From: Nitrospirales bacterium
GTDB lineage: Bacteria > Nitrospirota > Nitrospiria > Nitrospirales > UBA8639
Length of the DNA: 64,000 nt
Assembly (NCBI GenBank): GCA_020027205.1
Contig: JAHRAQ010000029.1
Coordinates: 1 to 64,000 of the forward strand
Reading direction: 5' to 3'
Shown here: in pieces, positions 8,639-18,542 of the stretch
Numbering within the stretch: the stretch's first letter is position 1
How the letters are laid out: the number at the start of each line of letters is the position of its first letter
Notes under the pieces: model-generated
Databases searched by the model: none
Seen by the model: only the letters and a program-made list of their open reading frames with translations
What the model was told of the DNA's origin: nothing
Made by a program: the position numbers and the translations under genes

Positions 8639-10033
8639 TTACGCGGCGGGAAGCAGAAATCCGATGGTCGTCCCTTTGCCATATTCACTGTCAATCTGAA
8701 GCGTCCCGCCGTGCAACTGCACCAGATGTTTCACAATGGCAAGACCCAGGCCGGTGCCGCCGGCCTCGCCGTCGCCCTCACGTGAGCGCGAACGGGCTTT
8801 GTCCACCCGGTACAATCGTTCCGTCACGCGGGGCACGTCCGTGCGCGGGATGCCGAGTCCCGTGTCCCGAACCGTGATGCGCACGCGGCCGTCGTCCTCC
8901 GGCGCCGCCTGCAACGTGACGGCGCCCCCGGCCGGCGTGTATTTCACCGCGTTGTCCACCAGATTAACCAGGATTTGCGCGAGCCGGTCACGGTCGGCCC
9001 GCACAAGGCACCGGGCGGGAACCCGGTTCAGCAGCGCCACGTTCTTGCGGGCGGCGTCCTTCTCAAACATGGCCGCGACGTCGCTCACCACGTCGCCGAC
9101 GGGAATGGGCACGGGGTCCAGCACCACTTTGCCCGTTTCGATGTCGGACAGATGCCGAAGATCATCGATCAACCGCCCCATGCGTTCCACGTGACTGTTG
9201 GCCACCGTCAGAAACCGCCGGTGCGTGTCCGACGCCGGCGAGGCTTCGTCCAGCAGGGTTTCCAGATAGCCCTTGATGGCCGTCAGCGGAGTGCGCAACT
9301 CATGGGACACGTTGGCCACAAACTCGGCGCGGACGGTTTCCAGACGCCGCAGGTCGGTGACGTCGCGCAACACCAGAACCGTCCCCCGGGTCCGCGCGGA
9401 AAAGGGCGCGGGCAGGGCGTGCACCTCGAGTGTTTTCCGCGAGGGCGCGTGACGCTCAATGTCCCGCGTGCGCGGCTCCGAGGCGTCCGGCGCGCGGCAC
9501 CATTCCACCAGTTCGGTCAGGCCCCGGTCCCGTACCACCTCCAGCAACGCGCGCCCTTCCGCCGGATCGAGAGGATAATCCAGCATGGCGCGGGCGGCGG
9601 GATTCAGACGAACAATGCGGGTGTGTTCGTCCAGGGCGATCACGCCTTCGGTCAGACTGTCGAGAATGGCGACGAGGGTGGCGCGTTCGGTGTCCAGGGC
9701 CTGCAGTTGGTCACGGGGATGCGATTCGAGATAGGCGACCGCCTTTTTCAACGCGCCGAATTCGTCATCGTCGGACGCCGCGCCGCCCCCGCTCCATCCC
9801 CGCAACAGCCGTTCCGCGTCGCGTTGAATGTCACGCACCGGCGTCAACAGGCGGTGTCCCAGCCACAGCCCGCAGGCCACGACCGCCAGACACAACGCCG
9901 CGCCCCCCGCCCAGCGCGCCGCGCCGGCCGCCGGGACCAGCCACCCCATGACCGCCAGCCCCGCCAGCGTCACCACGCTCAACGACAATCCGAACCGAAC
10001 TCCCAACCGGCCCGTCAGCGGCGGCGTCCCCAC
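8639..10033 (-). CDS. phoR: Phosphate regulon sensor histidine kinase PhoR
   Basis: PhoR phosphorylates PhoB when phosphate is scarce. The 464-residue product has two N-terminal membrane segments (about residues 12-58), a short HAMP-like linker, and a PAS domain with AILDSLTEGVIALDEHTRIV near 130-150. The dimerisation/phosphoacceptor domain has the H-box FVANVSHELRTPLTAIKGYL, and the ATPase domain has the N-box LVNLVDNAVKYTP, DTGLGIP and GGTGLGLAIVKHLV. It follows phoB by 9 bases and lies 110 bases upstream of the pst promoter. The very short periplasmic part fits the PhoR class that senses phosphate through Pst and PhoU and not through its own ligand domain. Confidence 0.93.
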   Translation of the reverse strand: MGTPPLTGRLGVRFGLSLSVVTLAGLAVMGWLVPAAGAARWAGGAALCLAVVACGLWLGHRLLTPVRDIQRDAERLLRGWSGGGAASDDDEFGALKKAVAYLESHPRDQLQALDTERATLVAILDSLTEGVIALDEHTRIVRLNPAARAMLDYPLDPAEGRALLEVVRDRGLTELVEWCRAPDASEPRTRDIERHAPSRKTLEVHALPAPFSARTRGTVLVLRDVTDLRRLETVRAEFVANVSHELRTPLTAIKGYLETLLDEASPASDTHRRFLTVANSHVERMGRLIDDLRHLSDIETGKVVLDPVPIPVGDVVSDVAAMFEKDAARKNVALLNRVPARCLVRADRDRLAQILVNLVDNAVKYTPAGGAVTLQAAPEDDGRVRITVRDTGLGIPRTDVPRVTERLYRVDKARSRSREGDGEAGGTGLGLAIVKHLVQLHGGTLQIDSEYGKGTTIGFLLPAA

Positions 10034-10042
10034 CCGTCCTCC

Positions 10043-10732
10043 TTACCCGTCGGCCTCGAAGCGATACCCCACGCCCGTGACCGTCACGATGCGGCGGCTT
10101 TCGTCGCCGAGTTTTTCCCGAAGACGCCGGATATGCACGTCCACCGTTCTCGATTCAATGTCCTCCGCGTTGGCGTACCCCCAGATCATTTCCAGCATCC
10201 GCTCCCGTTTCAGCACCCGCCCGTTCGCCCGCATCAACTCGCGAAGCAGATCAAATTCCTTCGCCGTCAGTTTCACGACCCGGCCCGCCGCGCGCACCTG
10301 ATATTTGGCCTCGTCAATTTCGATTCCGCCCGCCCGCCGCACGGCCTCCGCCGGCTCGTCCCGTCCGCGGCGCAACACGGCCTTGACGCGCGCCACCAAC
10401 TCCCGCGGGCTGAACGGCTTGACGACGTAATCATCCGCCCCCATCTCCAACCCCACCACCCGGTCCACTTCCTCCGCCCTGGCCGTCAGCATGATGATCG
10501 CGATCTTCGCCGTGCCCGTGTCACGGCGAAGCAGCCGGCAAATTTCCAGGCCGTCGACGCCGGGCAGCATCAGGTCCAGCACCAGCACATCGGGGTGTTC
10601 GGCCCGGGCGAGGCGCAGGGCCGTGTCGCCTTCGGACGCTTCGAGACACTGCAACCCTTCCTTTTCCAGATGATGCCGCACCAAATCCACGATGGCCGGT
10701 TCATCGTCGACGATTAAGACTTTCTGCGCCAT
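10043..10732 (-). CDS. phoB: Phosphate regulon response regulator PhoB
   Basis: This OmpR-family regulator (229 residues) has a receiver domain with KVLIVDDEPAIVDLV at the start and the phosphoacceptor Asp in DVLVLDLMLPGVDGLE, followed by LTARAEEVDRVVGLEMGADDYVVKPF. The winged-helix domain ends with the recognition part SRTVDVHIRRLREKLGDE. I chose the ATG at 10732 because MAQKVLIVDDE is the canonical N-terminus; open frame continues upstream but without conservation. It should bind the Pho boxes upstream of pstS. phoR follows after 9 bases. Confidence 0.95.
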   Translation of the reverse strand: MAQKVLIVDDEPAIVDLVRHHLEKEGLQCLEASEGDTALRLARAEHPDVLVLDLMLPGVDGLEICRLLRRDTGTAKIAIIMLTARAEEVDRVVGLEMGADDYVVKPFSPRELVARVKAVLRRGRDEPAEAVRRAGGIEIDEAKYQVRAAGRVVKLTAKEFDLLRELMRANGRVLKRERMLEMIWGYANAEDIESRTVDVHIRRLREKLGDESRRIVTVTGVGYRFEADG

Positions 10733-10900
10733 GTGTGCCCCGTGCCCCCTCCCGCGTCCGACCGCCCCGCCCCGTGCATGTTGTATCACAAATGCCCGCG
10801 GGAGACCACGGCCCCGCCGGTTCCGACCGCATGTCTGTTTGAACCCGTCATCGGGAGAAGCGTATGCTGAACGGGCCATGTGTCGAACGGCCTGACCGCC

Positions 10901-11098
10901 ATGGAACAGCGCATTGTCGGATTTCATCAGGATGAACACGGCGACTGGGTCGCGGACCTTGCCTGCGGTCATGCCCGGCATGTGCGGCACGACCCGCCCT
11001 GGAGCGAGCGTCCCTGGGTCGTCACCAAAGAAGGCCGCGAACGGCACCTGCGTCAACACCTGCATTGCGGGCAATGCGCCGGCGGGCACCCGGCATAA
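10901..11098 (+). CDS. DUF3565 domain protein
   Basis: A 65-residue protein with the pattern of the DUF3565 family: RIVGFHQDEHGDWVADL, CGHARHVRHDPPW, then RPWVVTKEGRERHL and a C-terminal CGQC pair. The conserved Cys and His residues suggest metal binding, but no function is established for the family that I know of. The ATG at 10901 starts exactly where the family begins; no good ribosome-binding site is visible. It is transcribed divergently from phoB. Confidence 0.8.
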   Translation: MEQRIVGFHQDEHGDWVADLACGHARHVRHDPPWSERPWVVTKEGRERHLRQHLHCGQCAGGHPA

Positions 11099-11168
11099 GC
11101 GGCGCGCCGGCGTCGGAAAGCCCGGCATTGCCGACGGCGGCGGAATCTCATTAAGATACAGGACGCCC

Positions 11169-11573
11169 ATGCAAACACTTGACGTCAATCACCCGGAACT
11201 CCCCGACCTCCAGTTCGCGCTGATGGTGGCGGCGTTGTGCACCTCGAACATCCCGACGTTGAACGTGCCGGAAGACGTGCGCGACACGGTGTTTGACCGG
11301 TGCTGGGCCTTGCTCAACGACACACCCGCTCCCACGGACAAGGCCCGGCGCGTGCTCGATCTGCGCCAGGGCGACGCGGTGACCCTCGACGCCGTCGTCA
11401 CCGTCATCCGCGCCACGCTGACGGAGCACGGCTACACGCACCTCACGTGGGAGCACGACCCCAGCGAACCCACCCAATCCACCAGCCCGGAAGCCCGGCC
11501 CCTGATTGACCGCATCCGGGGCTGGGACCCGGCGCAGAGGCCTCCCGCCGATGAGACGGAACCACGCGGATAG
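11169..11573 (+). CDS. Hypothetical protein
   Basis: A 134-residue, probably soluble, acidic protein that I do not recognise. It starts MQTLDVNHPELPDLQFALM and has no signal peptide or membrane segment. The C-terminus is polar and proline-rich. It follows the DUF3565 gene by 70 bases on the same strand and may be co-transcribed. GC bias at third positions fits a coding sequence of this genome. The open frame extends upstream past the DUF3565 gene, but the ATG at 11169 is the first start that avoids that overlap. Confidence 0.55.
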   Translation: MQTLDVNHPELPDLQFALMVAALCTSNIPTLNVPEDVRDTVFDRCWALLNDTPAPTDKARRVLDLRQGDAVTLDAVVTVIRATLTEHGYTHLTWEHDPSEPTQSTSPEARPLIDRIRGWDPAQRPPADETEPRG

Positions 11574-11689
11574 ATCGTTTCTTCGTGCCGCTCCGCCGCC
11601 GCTCGTTCGTCGCGCCGATGTCCCGACGGGGCCGGCGGGGCCGTGTGTCGAGTATGGTAAGATGTGCGGGATGCGATATGGCACAGTCT

Positions 11690-11756
11690 CTTCCGCCGGC
11701 CTGACGACGCCGGCCCGCGGTCTGACGACGCCGGCCCGTTGGCCTGACGACACCCG
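11690..11756. repeat. Short GC-rich tandem repeat
   Basis: About three imperfect copies of a roughly 20-base unit containing CTGACGACGCCGGCCCG lie in the 247-base gap before the PDZ gene. Nothing else recognisable is present in this gap. Confidence 0.6.
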
Positions 11757-11820
11757 CGCCGCGCCCCGCCGGACAAGGCCGCGCGTGGCGTGTTCTCACC
11801 ACCCGCGAAAGGACGCGCGC

Positions 11821-12375
11821 ATGATGTCACGCTTGCCGATGCAGACCTTGCGTATCAGGTTGTTGATTCTCGCCGCTGTCAGTGTGTGTCTTTCGACGTT
11901 GCTGAACACCGCGACGTGGGCCACGCCGGCGAACATTGTCCACGGGCAGCCGCCGCCCGACGCCGTGCTGGCCGGCGCGTCGATCCCCGCGCGAAACGAG
12001 ACGCCGCCGGGCGCGCCGCACGGCGCGGACCCCATGGCCCCGCCGCCGGGCATCATCGGCATCGCTCTGCATCTGACCGCCAAACGCATCGGGGACCCCG
12101 CCGGTCTGTTCATCCGGGCCACGCATCCCAAGGGGCCGGCCGTCAAAGCCGGGCTGACGCACGGACAGGAGATTCTGGCCGTCGACGGCCAATCGATCAC
12201 CGGCAAAACGTACCGTGAAGTCATCGCCATGATCCGTGGCGACGTCGGCGCGCCCGTCACCCTGCTGATCAAAACCCCCGCCGCGACCGACACGGTGGAG
12301 ATCATTCGCGTCGGCGAAGACAGCCTGCTGCATCCCGACAACCCCGCCGCGCCGCACTCCGGCCGACACCTATGA
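11821..12375 (+). CDS. Secreted PDZ-domain protein
   Basis: A 184-residue exported protein. Residues 1-35 form a signal peptide (basic start, core LLILAAVSVCLSTLLN, cleavage near ATWA). A proline/alanine-rich linker is followed by a single PDZ domain at about 75-165 with the segments GIIGIALHLTAKR, VKAGLTHGQEILAVDGQSI and GAPVTLLIK. There is no protease domain, so it probably acts as a binding or adaptor protein in the periplasm. The start at 11821 gives a normal signal peptide. Its stop overlaps the start of the TudS-like gene by 4 bases (ATGA), which indicates translational coupling. Confidence 0.75.
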   Translation: MMSRLPMQTLRIRLLILAAVSVCLSTLLNTATWATPANIVHGQPPPDAVLAGASIPARNETPPGAPHGADPMAPPPGIIGIALHLTAKRIGDPAGLFIRATHPKGPAVKAGLTHGQEILAVDGQSITGKTYREVIAMIRGDVGAPVTLLIKTPAATDTVEIIRVGEDSLLHPDNPAAPHSGRHL

Positions 12376-12938
12376 CGCGCCCCGCGCCGAGTCCCGTGCG
12401 CGTGGGCATCAGCCACTGCCTGTTGGGCGCACCCGTGCGGCACGACGGCGGTCACAAACTCGACGCGGAGTTGACGGACGCACTGGGGTCGCGCGTGGAA
12501 TGGGTGCCGCTGTGCCCCGAAGTCGAAGCCAACTTCGGCGTCCCGCGCGACGCCATGCACCTGGCGGACGACGCCGCCGCCCCGCGCCTGCTCACCGTGC
12601 CGTCACGCCGGGACATGACCGACCGGATGCGGCGGTACACCGTGCAACGATTGCGGGATTTGCGGACGTTGAATCTGTCCGGCTGCGTGTTCAAATCCCG
12701 TTCACCCAGTTGCGGCATCCGTGACGTACCCGTGTTCACCCGCGACAGCAACCTTCTCGGACACGGGCGGGGCCTGTTTGCCGAGGCGTTCCAACAGGCA
12801 TTCCCGTTGATGCCCGTTGAAGATGAAGAACGACTGCGGGACCGAAGCACCCGTGACCATTTTCTCGAACGCGTGTTCGGCTATCACCGACGGCAGTGCC
12901 GTGAGGAACAGGCATCTCCCCCTCCGTCCCCCGATTAA
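12372..12938 (+). CDS. TudS-like (DUF523) desulfidase-family protein
   Basis: A 188-residue member of the DUF523 family, which includes the thiouracil desulfidase TudS, a [4Fe-4S] enzyme that removes sulfur from 2-thiouracil. The family hallmarks are visible: SHCLLGAPVRHDGGHK near residues 14-29 with the first Cys, LCPEVEANFGVPR near 47-59 with the second, and KSRSPSCGIRDVPVF near 110-124 with the third. These three cysteines would ligate the cluster. It overlaps the PDZ gene by 4 bases. The C-terminal tail is proline-rich. Family membership is clear; the substrate in this organism is not. Confidence 0.8.
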   Translation: MTRPAPSPVRVGISHCLLGAPVRHDGGHKLDAELTDALGSRVEWVPLCPEVEANFGVPRDAMHLADDAAAPRLLTVPSRRDMTDRMRRYTVQRLRDLRTLNLSGCVFKSRSPSCGIRDVPVFTRDSNLLGHGRGLFAEAFQQAFPLMPVEDEERLRDRSTRDHFLERVFGYHRRQCREEQASPPPSPD

Positions 12939-13050
12939 TAATGTCGGGGACAGGCATTCCGCGCCACCGATGTCCATTGGCCGGAAAACGGTCGTACGCG
13001 GAATCCATCTGCAGGGTACCAAGAGGCGGGATGAGGAAAAGACGATGCAA

Positions 13051-13345
13051 CAGAAAGATGGATTCCCGATTACTAACAGCCTGCCCCCGACGTTTTCAAT
13101 CGGGGGTCGGGAATGACGGAGGATGAAGTCGGGAATGACGGAAAGAGAAAGCGGGAACGACGGAGAGGGTGACATGCTTTTGCGGGAAGTATTTGCCCCC
13201 CTCCGTCATTCCCGACATCCTTAGTCGGGAATCCATCTTTCTGTTGCCTTGTCCTAACCAAGGGAAGGGAGAACAGAAGGATGGATTCCCGATTGAAAAC
13301 GTCGGGAATGACGGAGGGGAGAAAGCGGGAATGACGGAGAGGAAG
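13051..13345. repeat. Cluster of palindromic intergenic repeats
   Basis: The 454-base gap 12939-13392 is packed with repeats of the same family as at 133-243. A full unit lies at about 13051-13122, partial CGGGAATGACGG copies at about 13128-13142 and 13325-13340, an inverted unit at about 13199-13243 (CGTCATTCCCG to CGGGAATCCATC), and a further direct unit at about 13272-13318. Direct and inverted units could form long-range hairpins. No gene is visible in this gap. Confidence 0.8.
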
Positions 13346-13392
13346 GCACGACGGAGGAGGGCGGCGGAAGGACGGAAGAAGGAGACAACACC

Positions 13393-13956
13393 ATGACTGA
13401 ATCAATCAGGGGCATCGTCCTTGTCGGGCACGGCGGGATTCCCAGGGGCTGTCCGGCGGAGTTGGTGACGAAACTGAAAAAACTGGAAGGGCAGCGGCGG
13501 GCCGCGAAGACGCCGAAGTCACAGGAGGAATGCGACATCGACCGGCAAATCCGGCACTGGCCGCGCACGCCGGACACCGACCCGTATCAGGCCGGCCTTG
13601 AACGGCTGGCCGCGCGCCTTCGACCGCTGTTGCGGGACGCGCATTTCTCCACGGCCTACAACGAGTTTTGCGCGCCCACGCTGGGCGAAGCGGTGGAACA
13701 ACAAATCGCGGACGGCGCGAACGACATCACCGTCGTCTCCACCATGTTCACGCCCGGCGGGTCGCATTCCGAATATGAAATTCCCGAAGACATGGCCGAC
13801 CTGCGCGCGCGCCACCCGAATGTGACGCTGACCTACGCATGGCCGTTTGATCTTGGGAAAGTGGCGGCGATGTTGTCGGAGCATATCGAGCAATGCCGCA
13901 GCGCGCCGGCGGGCAAGGGCGCATCAGGGCACGGGGTCGCGGGGCGCGGACGTTGA
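13393..13956 (+). CDS. cbiX: CbiX-type sirohydrochlorin chelatase
   Basis: A 187-residue member of the class II chelatase family that inserts Co or Fe into sirohydrochlorin for cobalamin or sirohaem. The N-terminal VLVGHGGIPRG carries the metal-binding His, and the second half shows VVSTMFTPGGSHSEYEIPEDM, a variant of the usual GxHxxxDIP motif. About 45 residues are inserted after the first strand (rich in Lys, Arg and Gln), making it larger than single-domain CbiX proteins of about 120 residues. The start at 13393 follows a GAAGGAG ribosome-binding site. Its 3' end overlaps the 3' end of lspA on the other strand by 33 bases. The metal, and hence the pathway, is uncertain. Confidence 0.72.
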   Translation: MTESIRGIVLVGHGGIPRGCPAELVTKLKKLEGQRRAAKTPKSQEECDIDRQIRHWPRTPDTDPYQAGLERLAARLRPLLRDAHFSTAYNEFCAPTLGEAVEQQIADGANDITVVSTMFTPGGSHSEYEIPEDMADLRARHPNVTLTYAWPFDLGKVAAMLSEHIEQCRSAPAGKGASGHGVAGRGR

Positions 13957-14454
13957 CGATGCCCCGTCCGGCTTTTTCTCCAACGCAAAAAGAATCAGCA
14001 GGGACACGACGCCGACGCTGATGGCGCTGTCCGCCACATTGAACGCCGGCCAGTGCCAGCCGCCCATGTGCACGTCGAGGAAGTCCACGACTTCGCCATA
14101 GCGCAACCGGTCAATCAAATTTCCGACGGCGCCGCCGACAATCCCGGCGATGGTCAGTTGGCCCCACCGGTCGTCCGGCTTCATGCGGTAAAACATCGTC
14201 CACAGCACGCCCAGGGCCACGATAGACGCCCCGACAAAAAACATGAACCGGAACGCGCTGTGGGTCGAGGCAAAGAGGCCAAACGCCGCGCCGGGATTTC
14301 GAATATACGTCAGGTTGAACAATCCGGGAATCACGGGAATCGAATCATGCAAGTGCATGGTCTGCACCACCAGCCGCTTCGTGACCTGATCCAGAACCAC
14401 GATGATCAACGCCACGCCGAACAGTACGCCGGATCGACGCCAGGTCTCGCTCAT
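13924..14454 (-). CDS. lspA: Lipoprotein signal peptidase LspA
   Basis: LspA cleaves signal peptides from prolipoproteins in the inner membrane. The 176-residue product has four membrane segments. Signature regions are [31 protein letters not shown] with the first catalytic Asp, and [14 protein letters not shown] with the second. The ATG at 14454 overlaps the ileS stop by 4 bases, so translation is coupled to ileS, the common ileS-lspA arrangement. Several lipoproteins in this window (283-942, 22749-23087, 52616-52990, 60009-61136) would be substrates. The C-terminal tail overlaps the end of cbiX. Confidence 0.95.
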   Translation of the reverse strand: MSETWRRSGVLFGVALIIVVLDQVTKRLVVQTMHLHDSIPVIPGLFNLTYIRNPGAAFGLFASTHSAFRFMFFVGASIVALGVLWTMFYRMKPDDRWGQLTIAGIVGGAVGNLIDRLRYGEVVDFLDVHMGGWHWPAFNVADSAISVGVVSLLILFALEKKPDGASSTSAPRDPVP

Positions 14455-17348
14455 GCCACGGCCTCCAGACAGCGATCGCACAAGGCGGGATGCCGGGCGT
14501 CGGCGCCGACGGCGGGGCGGTAGTTCCAGCATCGCTCGCATTTTTTTCCTTCGGCCTTTTCGACCGTGATTGTAAGATCAGAGTGATGATGTATATCCTC
14601 CAAAAATTCATCAATCGTGAGCGCAGACTTCATTCCCTTCGGGGTTTCTTTCATAGCCTTTTCAAAAACAAGTTTCACATCTGACACGATAAAAAGAGCC
14701 GACAGGTCATTTTGGTAAGAGTGAAGGAGGTCAAACAAATCTTGACTCTTAACAGAGATAGTCAATTTGGCTTCCAGAGAAGAACCGATGGTTTTACCTT
14801 GTCGTTCTCGTTCAAGATTCCCCAACACAACAGCCCGAATTTTTAATAACTCTTTCCAACGCGCCTCCAACGCATCCTGATTGTCCAGAGCCACGGGTTC
14901 CGGAAAGGTCGAAAGATGCACCGACTCACGCGCCGATGCCGCCGTGTCTCCTCCCGACGGCAGGACGTCCCACACCTCTTCCGCCGTAAAACTTAAAATG
15001 GGCGCCATGAGCTGCGCCAGACCCGTGACGATGCGGAACAACACCATCTGCGAGCCGCGTCGCGCGGGCGAATCTTTGGGGAAGGTGTAGAGCCGGTCTT
15101 TCAGAATATCCAGATAGACGGCGCTCATGTCCACGGAACAAAAGTAATCCAACTCGTGCATGATCTGCCGAAAATCAAACGTCTCGTACCCGTTCCGCAC
15201 GCGGCGAATGACGTGGTTGAATCGCAGCAGCGCCCAGCGATCCAGTTCCGGCAGGTCTTCAATATCGATCTGATGAGCCGGATCGCCGGGATCGAAGTCA
15301 TCGATGTTACCAAGGATATACCGGCAGGTATTCCGAATTTTCCGGTACACTTCGGCCAGTTGCGTGAGAATGTGCGGGGAAATTCGAAGGTCGTCCTGAT
15401 AATCCTGGGACGCCACCCACAGGCGAAGAATGTCTGCGCCGTATTGTGCGATCACATCCTGGGGCGACACTACGTTGCCCGCCGACTTGGACATTTTTTT
15501 GCCGTGACCATCCACCACGAATCCGTGAGTCAGCACGGCCCGGTAGGGCGCACGCCCGTCCGTGGTCACGGACGACAGGAGCGCGCTGTGAAACCACCCG
15601 CGATGCTGGTCCGAGCCTTCCAGATACAAACTCGCCGGCCACCAGTCGTCGCCGTGTTGTTTCACCACGGCGGCATGACTCACGCCGGACTCAAACCAGA
15701 CGTCCAGAATGTCACGTTCTTTGTGCCACTCTGCCGCCCCGCACGTCGGACAAGTTGTCCCCGGCGGCATGAGTTCACGCGCCGACTTCTCGAACCACAC
15801 GTCCGCGCCATGTTCACTCACCAGGTCGGCGACGTGACCGATGACGCCGGCGTCCACCCACGGGGTCTGACATTGCCCGCAGAGAAATCCCGGAATCGGC
15901 GTGCCCCACACGCGCTGACGGGACACGCACCAGTCGGGTCGATTCGCCACCATGCCGTGGATGCGCTCGCGCCCACGTTCGGGAATCCATCGCACGCGGT
16001 CGATTTCCGTGAGCGCGCGTTCACGTAGCCCGCCTGTCTCCATGGATACAAACCATTGCCGCGTGGCCCGGAAAATCACGGGCTTCTTGCACCGCCAGCA
16101 ATGCGGATAAGAATGGTTCAGCGTGTCATGACCGGCCAGTAGACCGCGTTGTTGCAACGCTTTCACAATTTCCGGGTTGGCCTTGAAGACGTGCTGACCG
16201 GCAAACTCTTCTGGCACGTCGTCGGTAAAGCATCCGCGATCATCCACCGGCGCCGCCACTTGCAGCGTGTCGGGCGGCACGTCTTCCGACGCGCGCGCGT
16301 GATAGCGCAACGCCAGCAGATAATCATCCATCCCATGACCCGGCGCGATATGCACGCAGCCCGTCCCCTGTTCCAGCGTCACAAAATCCGCCAGCAGCAC
16401 CGGCGACAGTCCGTCGGTGAGCGGACGGTGACAACGCAACCCTTCCAGCCCGTCTCCGCCTTTTCGAGTGCCCAGGACGGACACGTTCGACAACCCGCAG
16501 GCGCGCGCCGCCGTGTCCGCCAGTTCCTTCGCCACCACAAGCGCTTCGTTGTCCACGCGCAGGAAAACATAGTCGATGTCCCGGTGCAGGGCCACCGCCT
16601 GATTGGCCGGCAGCGTCCACGGCGTGGTCGTCCAAATGACGATGGAGACACGCTCCACGTCGTCGGGAATCATCCGGCCAAGTTGTGCCCGCGCGTCCGC
16701 CGTGAAGGGAAACTTCACATAAACCGCCGGCGAAGTGTGGTCCGCGTATTCGACCTCGGCTTCGGCCAGGGCGGTTCGATCCTGCGTGCACCACAACACC
16801 GGCTTCAGTCCGTTATACACCCCGCCCCGCTCCACAAACTTTCCGAACTCCCGGATGATGGTCGCTTCGTAATCTTTCTCCATCGTGAGGTAGGGATGGT
16901 CCCAATCCCCCAGCACGCCCAGTCGTTGAAACTCTTCTCGCTGGATGTGGTAAAACCGGTCGGCATATTCACGGCACAGCCGCCGCAATTCCATGACGCT
17001 CACGTCGCGCGCCTTCCCGCCGAGTTGCTTCGTGACCTGATGTTCGATGGGCAGGCCGTGGCAATCCCATCCGGGCACGTAGGGCGCCCGCAAACCTTCC
17101 ATCGTGCGGGACTTGACGATGATGTCCTTGAGAATTTTGTTCAGCGCGTGGCCGATGTGAATGTGGCCGTTGGCGTAGGGCGGCCCGTCGTGCAGCACGA
17201 ACAACGGGTTCCCCGCGCGAACTTCCTGAATGCGCTGGTAGAGCCGCTGCTCCGTCCACCGGGAGACCAACGCCGGCTCGCGTGCCGGCAGATTCCCCTT
17301 CATGGGGAAGACCGTGCGGGGCAGGTTGAGCGTTGATTTATAATCCAT
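14451..17348 (-). CDS. ileS: Isoleucyl-tRNA synthetase
   Basis: This class I synthetase charges tRNA-Ile. The 965-residue product has the HIGH-type motif [19 protein letters not shown], the editing domain in the middle (with [16 protein letters not shown] near residue 335), the KMSKS motif in [13 protein letters not shown], and a C-terminal zinc finger with [10 protein letters not shown] and [10 protein letters not shown]. Family proteins begin with a segment like [17 protein letters not shown], which sets the start at the ATG at 17348. It is complete and followed by lspA with a 4-base overlap. The part encoding the C-terminal domain (about 14540-14890) is visibly less GC-rich than the rest. 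Confidence 0.97.
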   Translation of the reverse strand: MDYKSTLNLPRTVFPMKGNLPAREPALVSRWTEQRLYQRIQEVRAGNPLFVLHDGPPYANGHIHIGHALNKILKDIIVKSRTMEGLRAPYVPGWDCHGLPIEHQVTKQLGGKARDVSVMELRRLCREYADRFYHIQREEFQRLGVLGDWDHPYLTMEKDYEATIIREFGKFVERGGVYNGLKPVLWCTQDRTALAEAEVEYADHTSPAVYVKFPFTADARAQLGRMIPDDVERVSIVIWTTTPWTLPANQAVALHRDIDYVFLRVDNEALVVAKELADTAARACGLSNVSVLGTRKGGDGLEGLRCHRPLTDGLSPVLLADFVTLEQGTGCVHIAPGHGMDDYLLALRYHARASEDVPPDTLQVAAPVDDRGCFTDDVPEEFAGQHVFKANPEIVKALQQRGLLAGHDTLNHSYPHCWRCKKPVIFRATRQWFVSMETGGLRERALTEIDRVRWIPERGRERIHGMVANRPDWCVSRQRVWGTPIPGFLCGQCQTPWVDAGVIGHVADLVSEHGADVWFEKSARELMPPGTTCPTCGAAEWHKERDILDVWFESGVSHAAVVKQHGDDWWPASLYLEGSDQHRGWFHSALLSSVTTDGRAPYRAVLTHGFVVDGHGKKMSKSAGNVVSPQDVIAQYGADILRLWVASQDYQDDLRISPHILTQLAEVYRKIRNTCRYILGNIDDFDPGDPAHQIDIEDLPELDRWALLRFNHVIRRVRNGYETFDFRQIMHELDYFCSVDMSAVYLDILKDRLYTFPKDSPARRGSQMVLFRIVTGLAQLMAPILSFTAEEVWDVLPSGGDTAASARESVHLSTFPEPVALDNQDALEARWKELLKIRAVVLGNLERERQGKTIGSSLEAKLTISVKSQDLFDLLHSYQNDLSALFIVSDVKLVFEKAMKETPKGMKSALTIDEFLEDIHHHSDLTITVEKAEGKKCERCWNYRPAVGADARHPALCDRCLEAVA

Positions 17349-17438
17349 CGGTGCATCGGCCAATCGGGCCGCTCGACGGAGGGCCGCTCGACGGAACACG
17401 GGAGGGATGGGTTGCGGGACGGGACACCGCCGCGCCGG

Positions 17439-18542
17439 TCAGGAGACCGCCATCATGCGGTCAAGCGCGACCCTGGCCAGGGCCTTGTCGTCGTCCGGCA
17501 CGGAAATCCGGTTCACCACGCAGCCGCGCGCAAGGTTCTCCAGACTCCAGCACAGATGCGCGGCGTCGATGCGAAACATGGTCGCGCAGCGGCAGACCGT
17601 GGAGGACAGAAAAAACACCCGCTTGTCCGTTTCTTCCTGTTTCAGACGGTTGACCAGATTCAACTCCGTCCCCACGGCCCACAGGGTCCCCGCCGGCGCC
17701 TGCTTCACCGTACGAATCAGACATTCGGTGGACCCCACGACGTCGGCCTGATTGACCACGTCTTCGTGACATTCGGGATGCACGGCGACCTGAATGCCCG
17801 GATAGGTGTTTCGAAAGTACTCGACGTGCGCGGGCTGAAACATCTGATGAACGCTGCAATGGCCCTTCCATAAAATCAGCGTGGCGTTCCGAATCGCCTC
17901 TTTGGTATTCCCCCCGTAGGGCAGAAACGGGTCCCACACGATCATCCGTTCCCGCGGAATCCCCATGCTGTTGGCCACGTTGCGCCCAAGATGTTCGTCG
18001 GGAAAGAACAGAATTTTTTCCCGTCCGGCCCAGCACCATTCCATGACGGCCCGCGCGTTGGACGAGGTGCAGGTAATCCCCCCGTGTTCTCCGCAAAAGG
18101 CTTTGAGGATCGCCGCCGAGTTCACATACACCGCCGGCATGACCTCTTCTTCCACGCGCAGGACGCGCCCCAGTTCTTCCCAGCATTGATCCACCTGCTC
18201 GATGGCCGCCATATCCGCCATGGAACACCCGGCGGCCAGGTCCGGCAAAATCACGGTTTGCCCGGAGCGGCTCACAATATCCGCCGTCTCCGCCATAAAG
18301 TGCACGCCGCAAAACACGACATACGGGTATTGCGACCGGTCCGCGGCCAGCCGGGACAGCAACAACGAGTCCCCCCGGAGATCGGCATGCACGATGACGT
18401 CGTCCCGCTGATAGTTATGCCCCAGAATCAACGCCCGGCCGCCCAGCGCCTTCTTGGCCGCCACCGTCCGTTCAAACAGTTCTTCGGCTGGGACCGACGC
18501 GTACTCGGTGATGGGAACCGCTTCGACCGCCGCGGATTTCAT
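17439..18542 (-). CDS. nadA: Quinolinate synthase NadA
   Basis: NadA condenses iminoaspartate with dihydroxyacetone phosphate to quinolinate in NAD synthesis and uses a [4Fe-4S] cluster. The 367-residue product has LILGHNYQRDDV near residue 38, VVFCGVHFMAETA near 75 with the first cluster Cys, ITCTSSNARAV near 157, HPECHEDVV near 240, and further cysteines in STVCRCATMFRIDAAHLCWSL near the C-terminus. I chose the ATG at 18542 (MKSAAVEAVPITEY); the in-frame upstream start at 18602 would add an unconserved tail. It lies upstream of ileS on the same strand with a 90-base gap. Confidence 0.93.
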   Translation of the reverse strand: MKSAAVEAVPITEYASVPAEELFERTVAAKKALGGRALILGHNYQRDDVIVHADLRGDSLLLSRLAADRSQYPYVVFCGVHFMAETADIVSRSGQTVILPDLAAGCSMADMAAIEQVDQCWEELGRVLRVEEEVMPAVYVNSAAILKAFCGEHGGITCTSSNARAVMEWCWAGREKILFFPDEHLGRNVANSMGIPRERMIVWDPFLPYGGNTKEAIRNATLILWKGHCSVHQMFQPAHVEYFRNTYPGIQVAVHPECHEDVVNQADVVGSTECLIRTVKQAPAGTLWAVGTELNLVNRLKQEETDKRVFFLSSTVCRCATMFRIDAAHLCWSLENLARGCVVNRISVPDDDKALARVALDRMMAVS

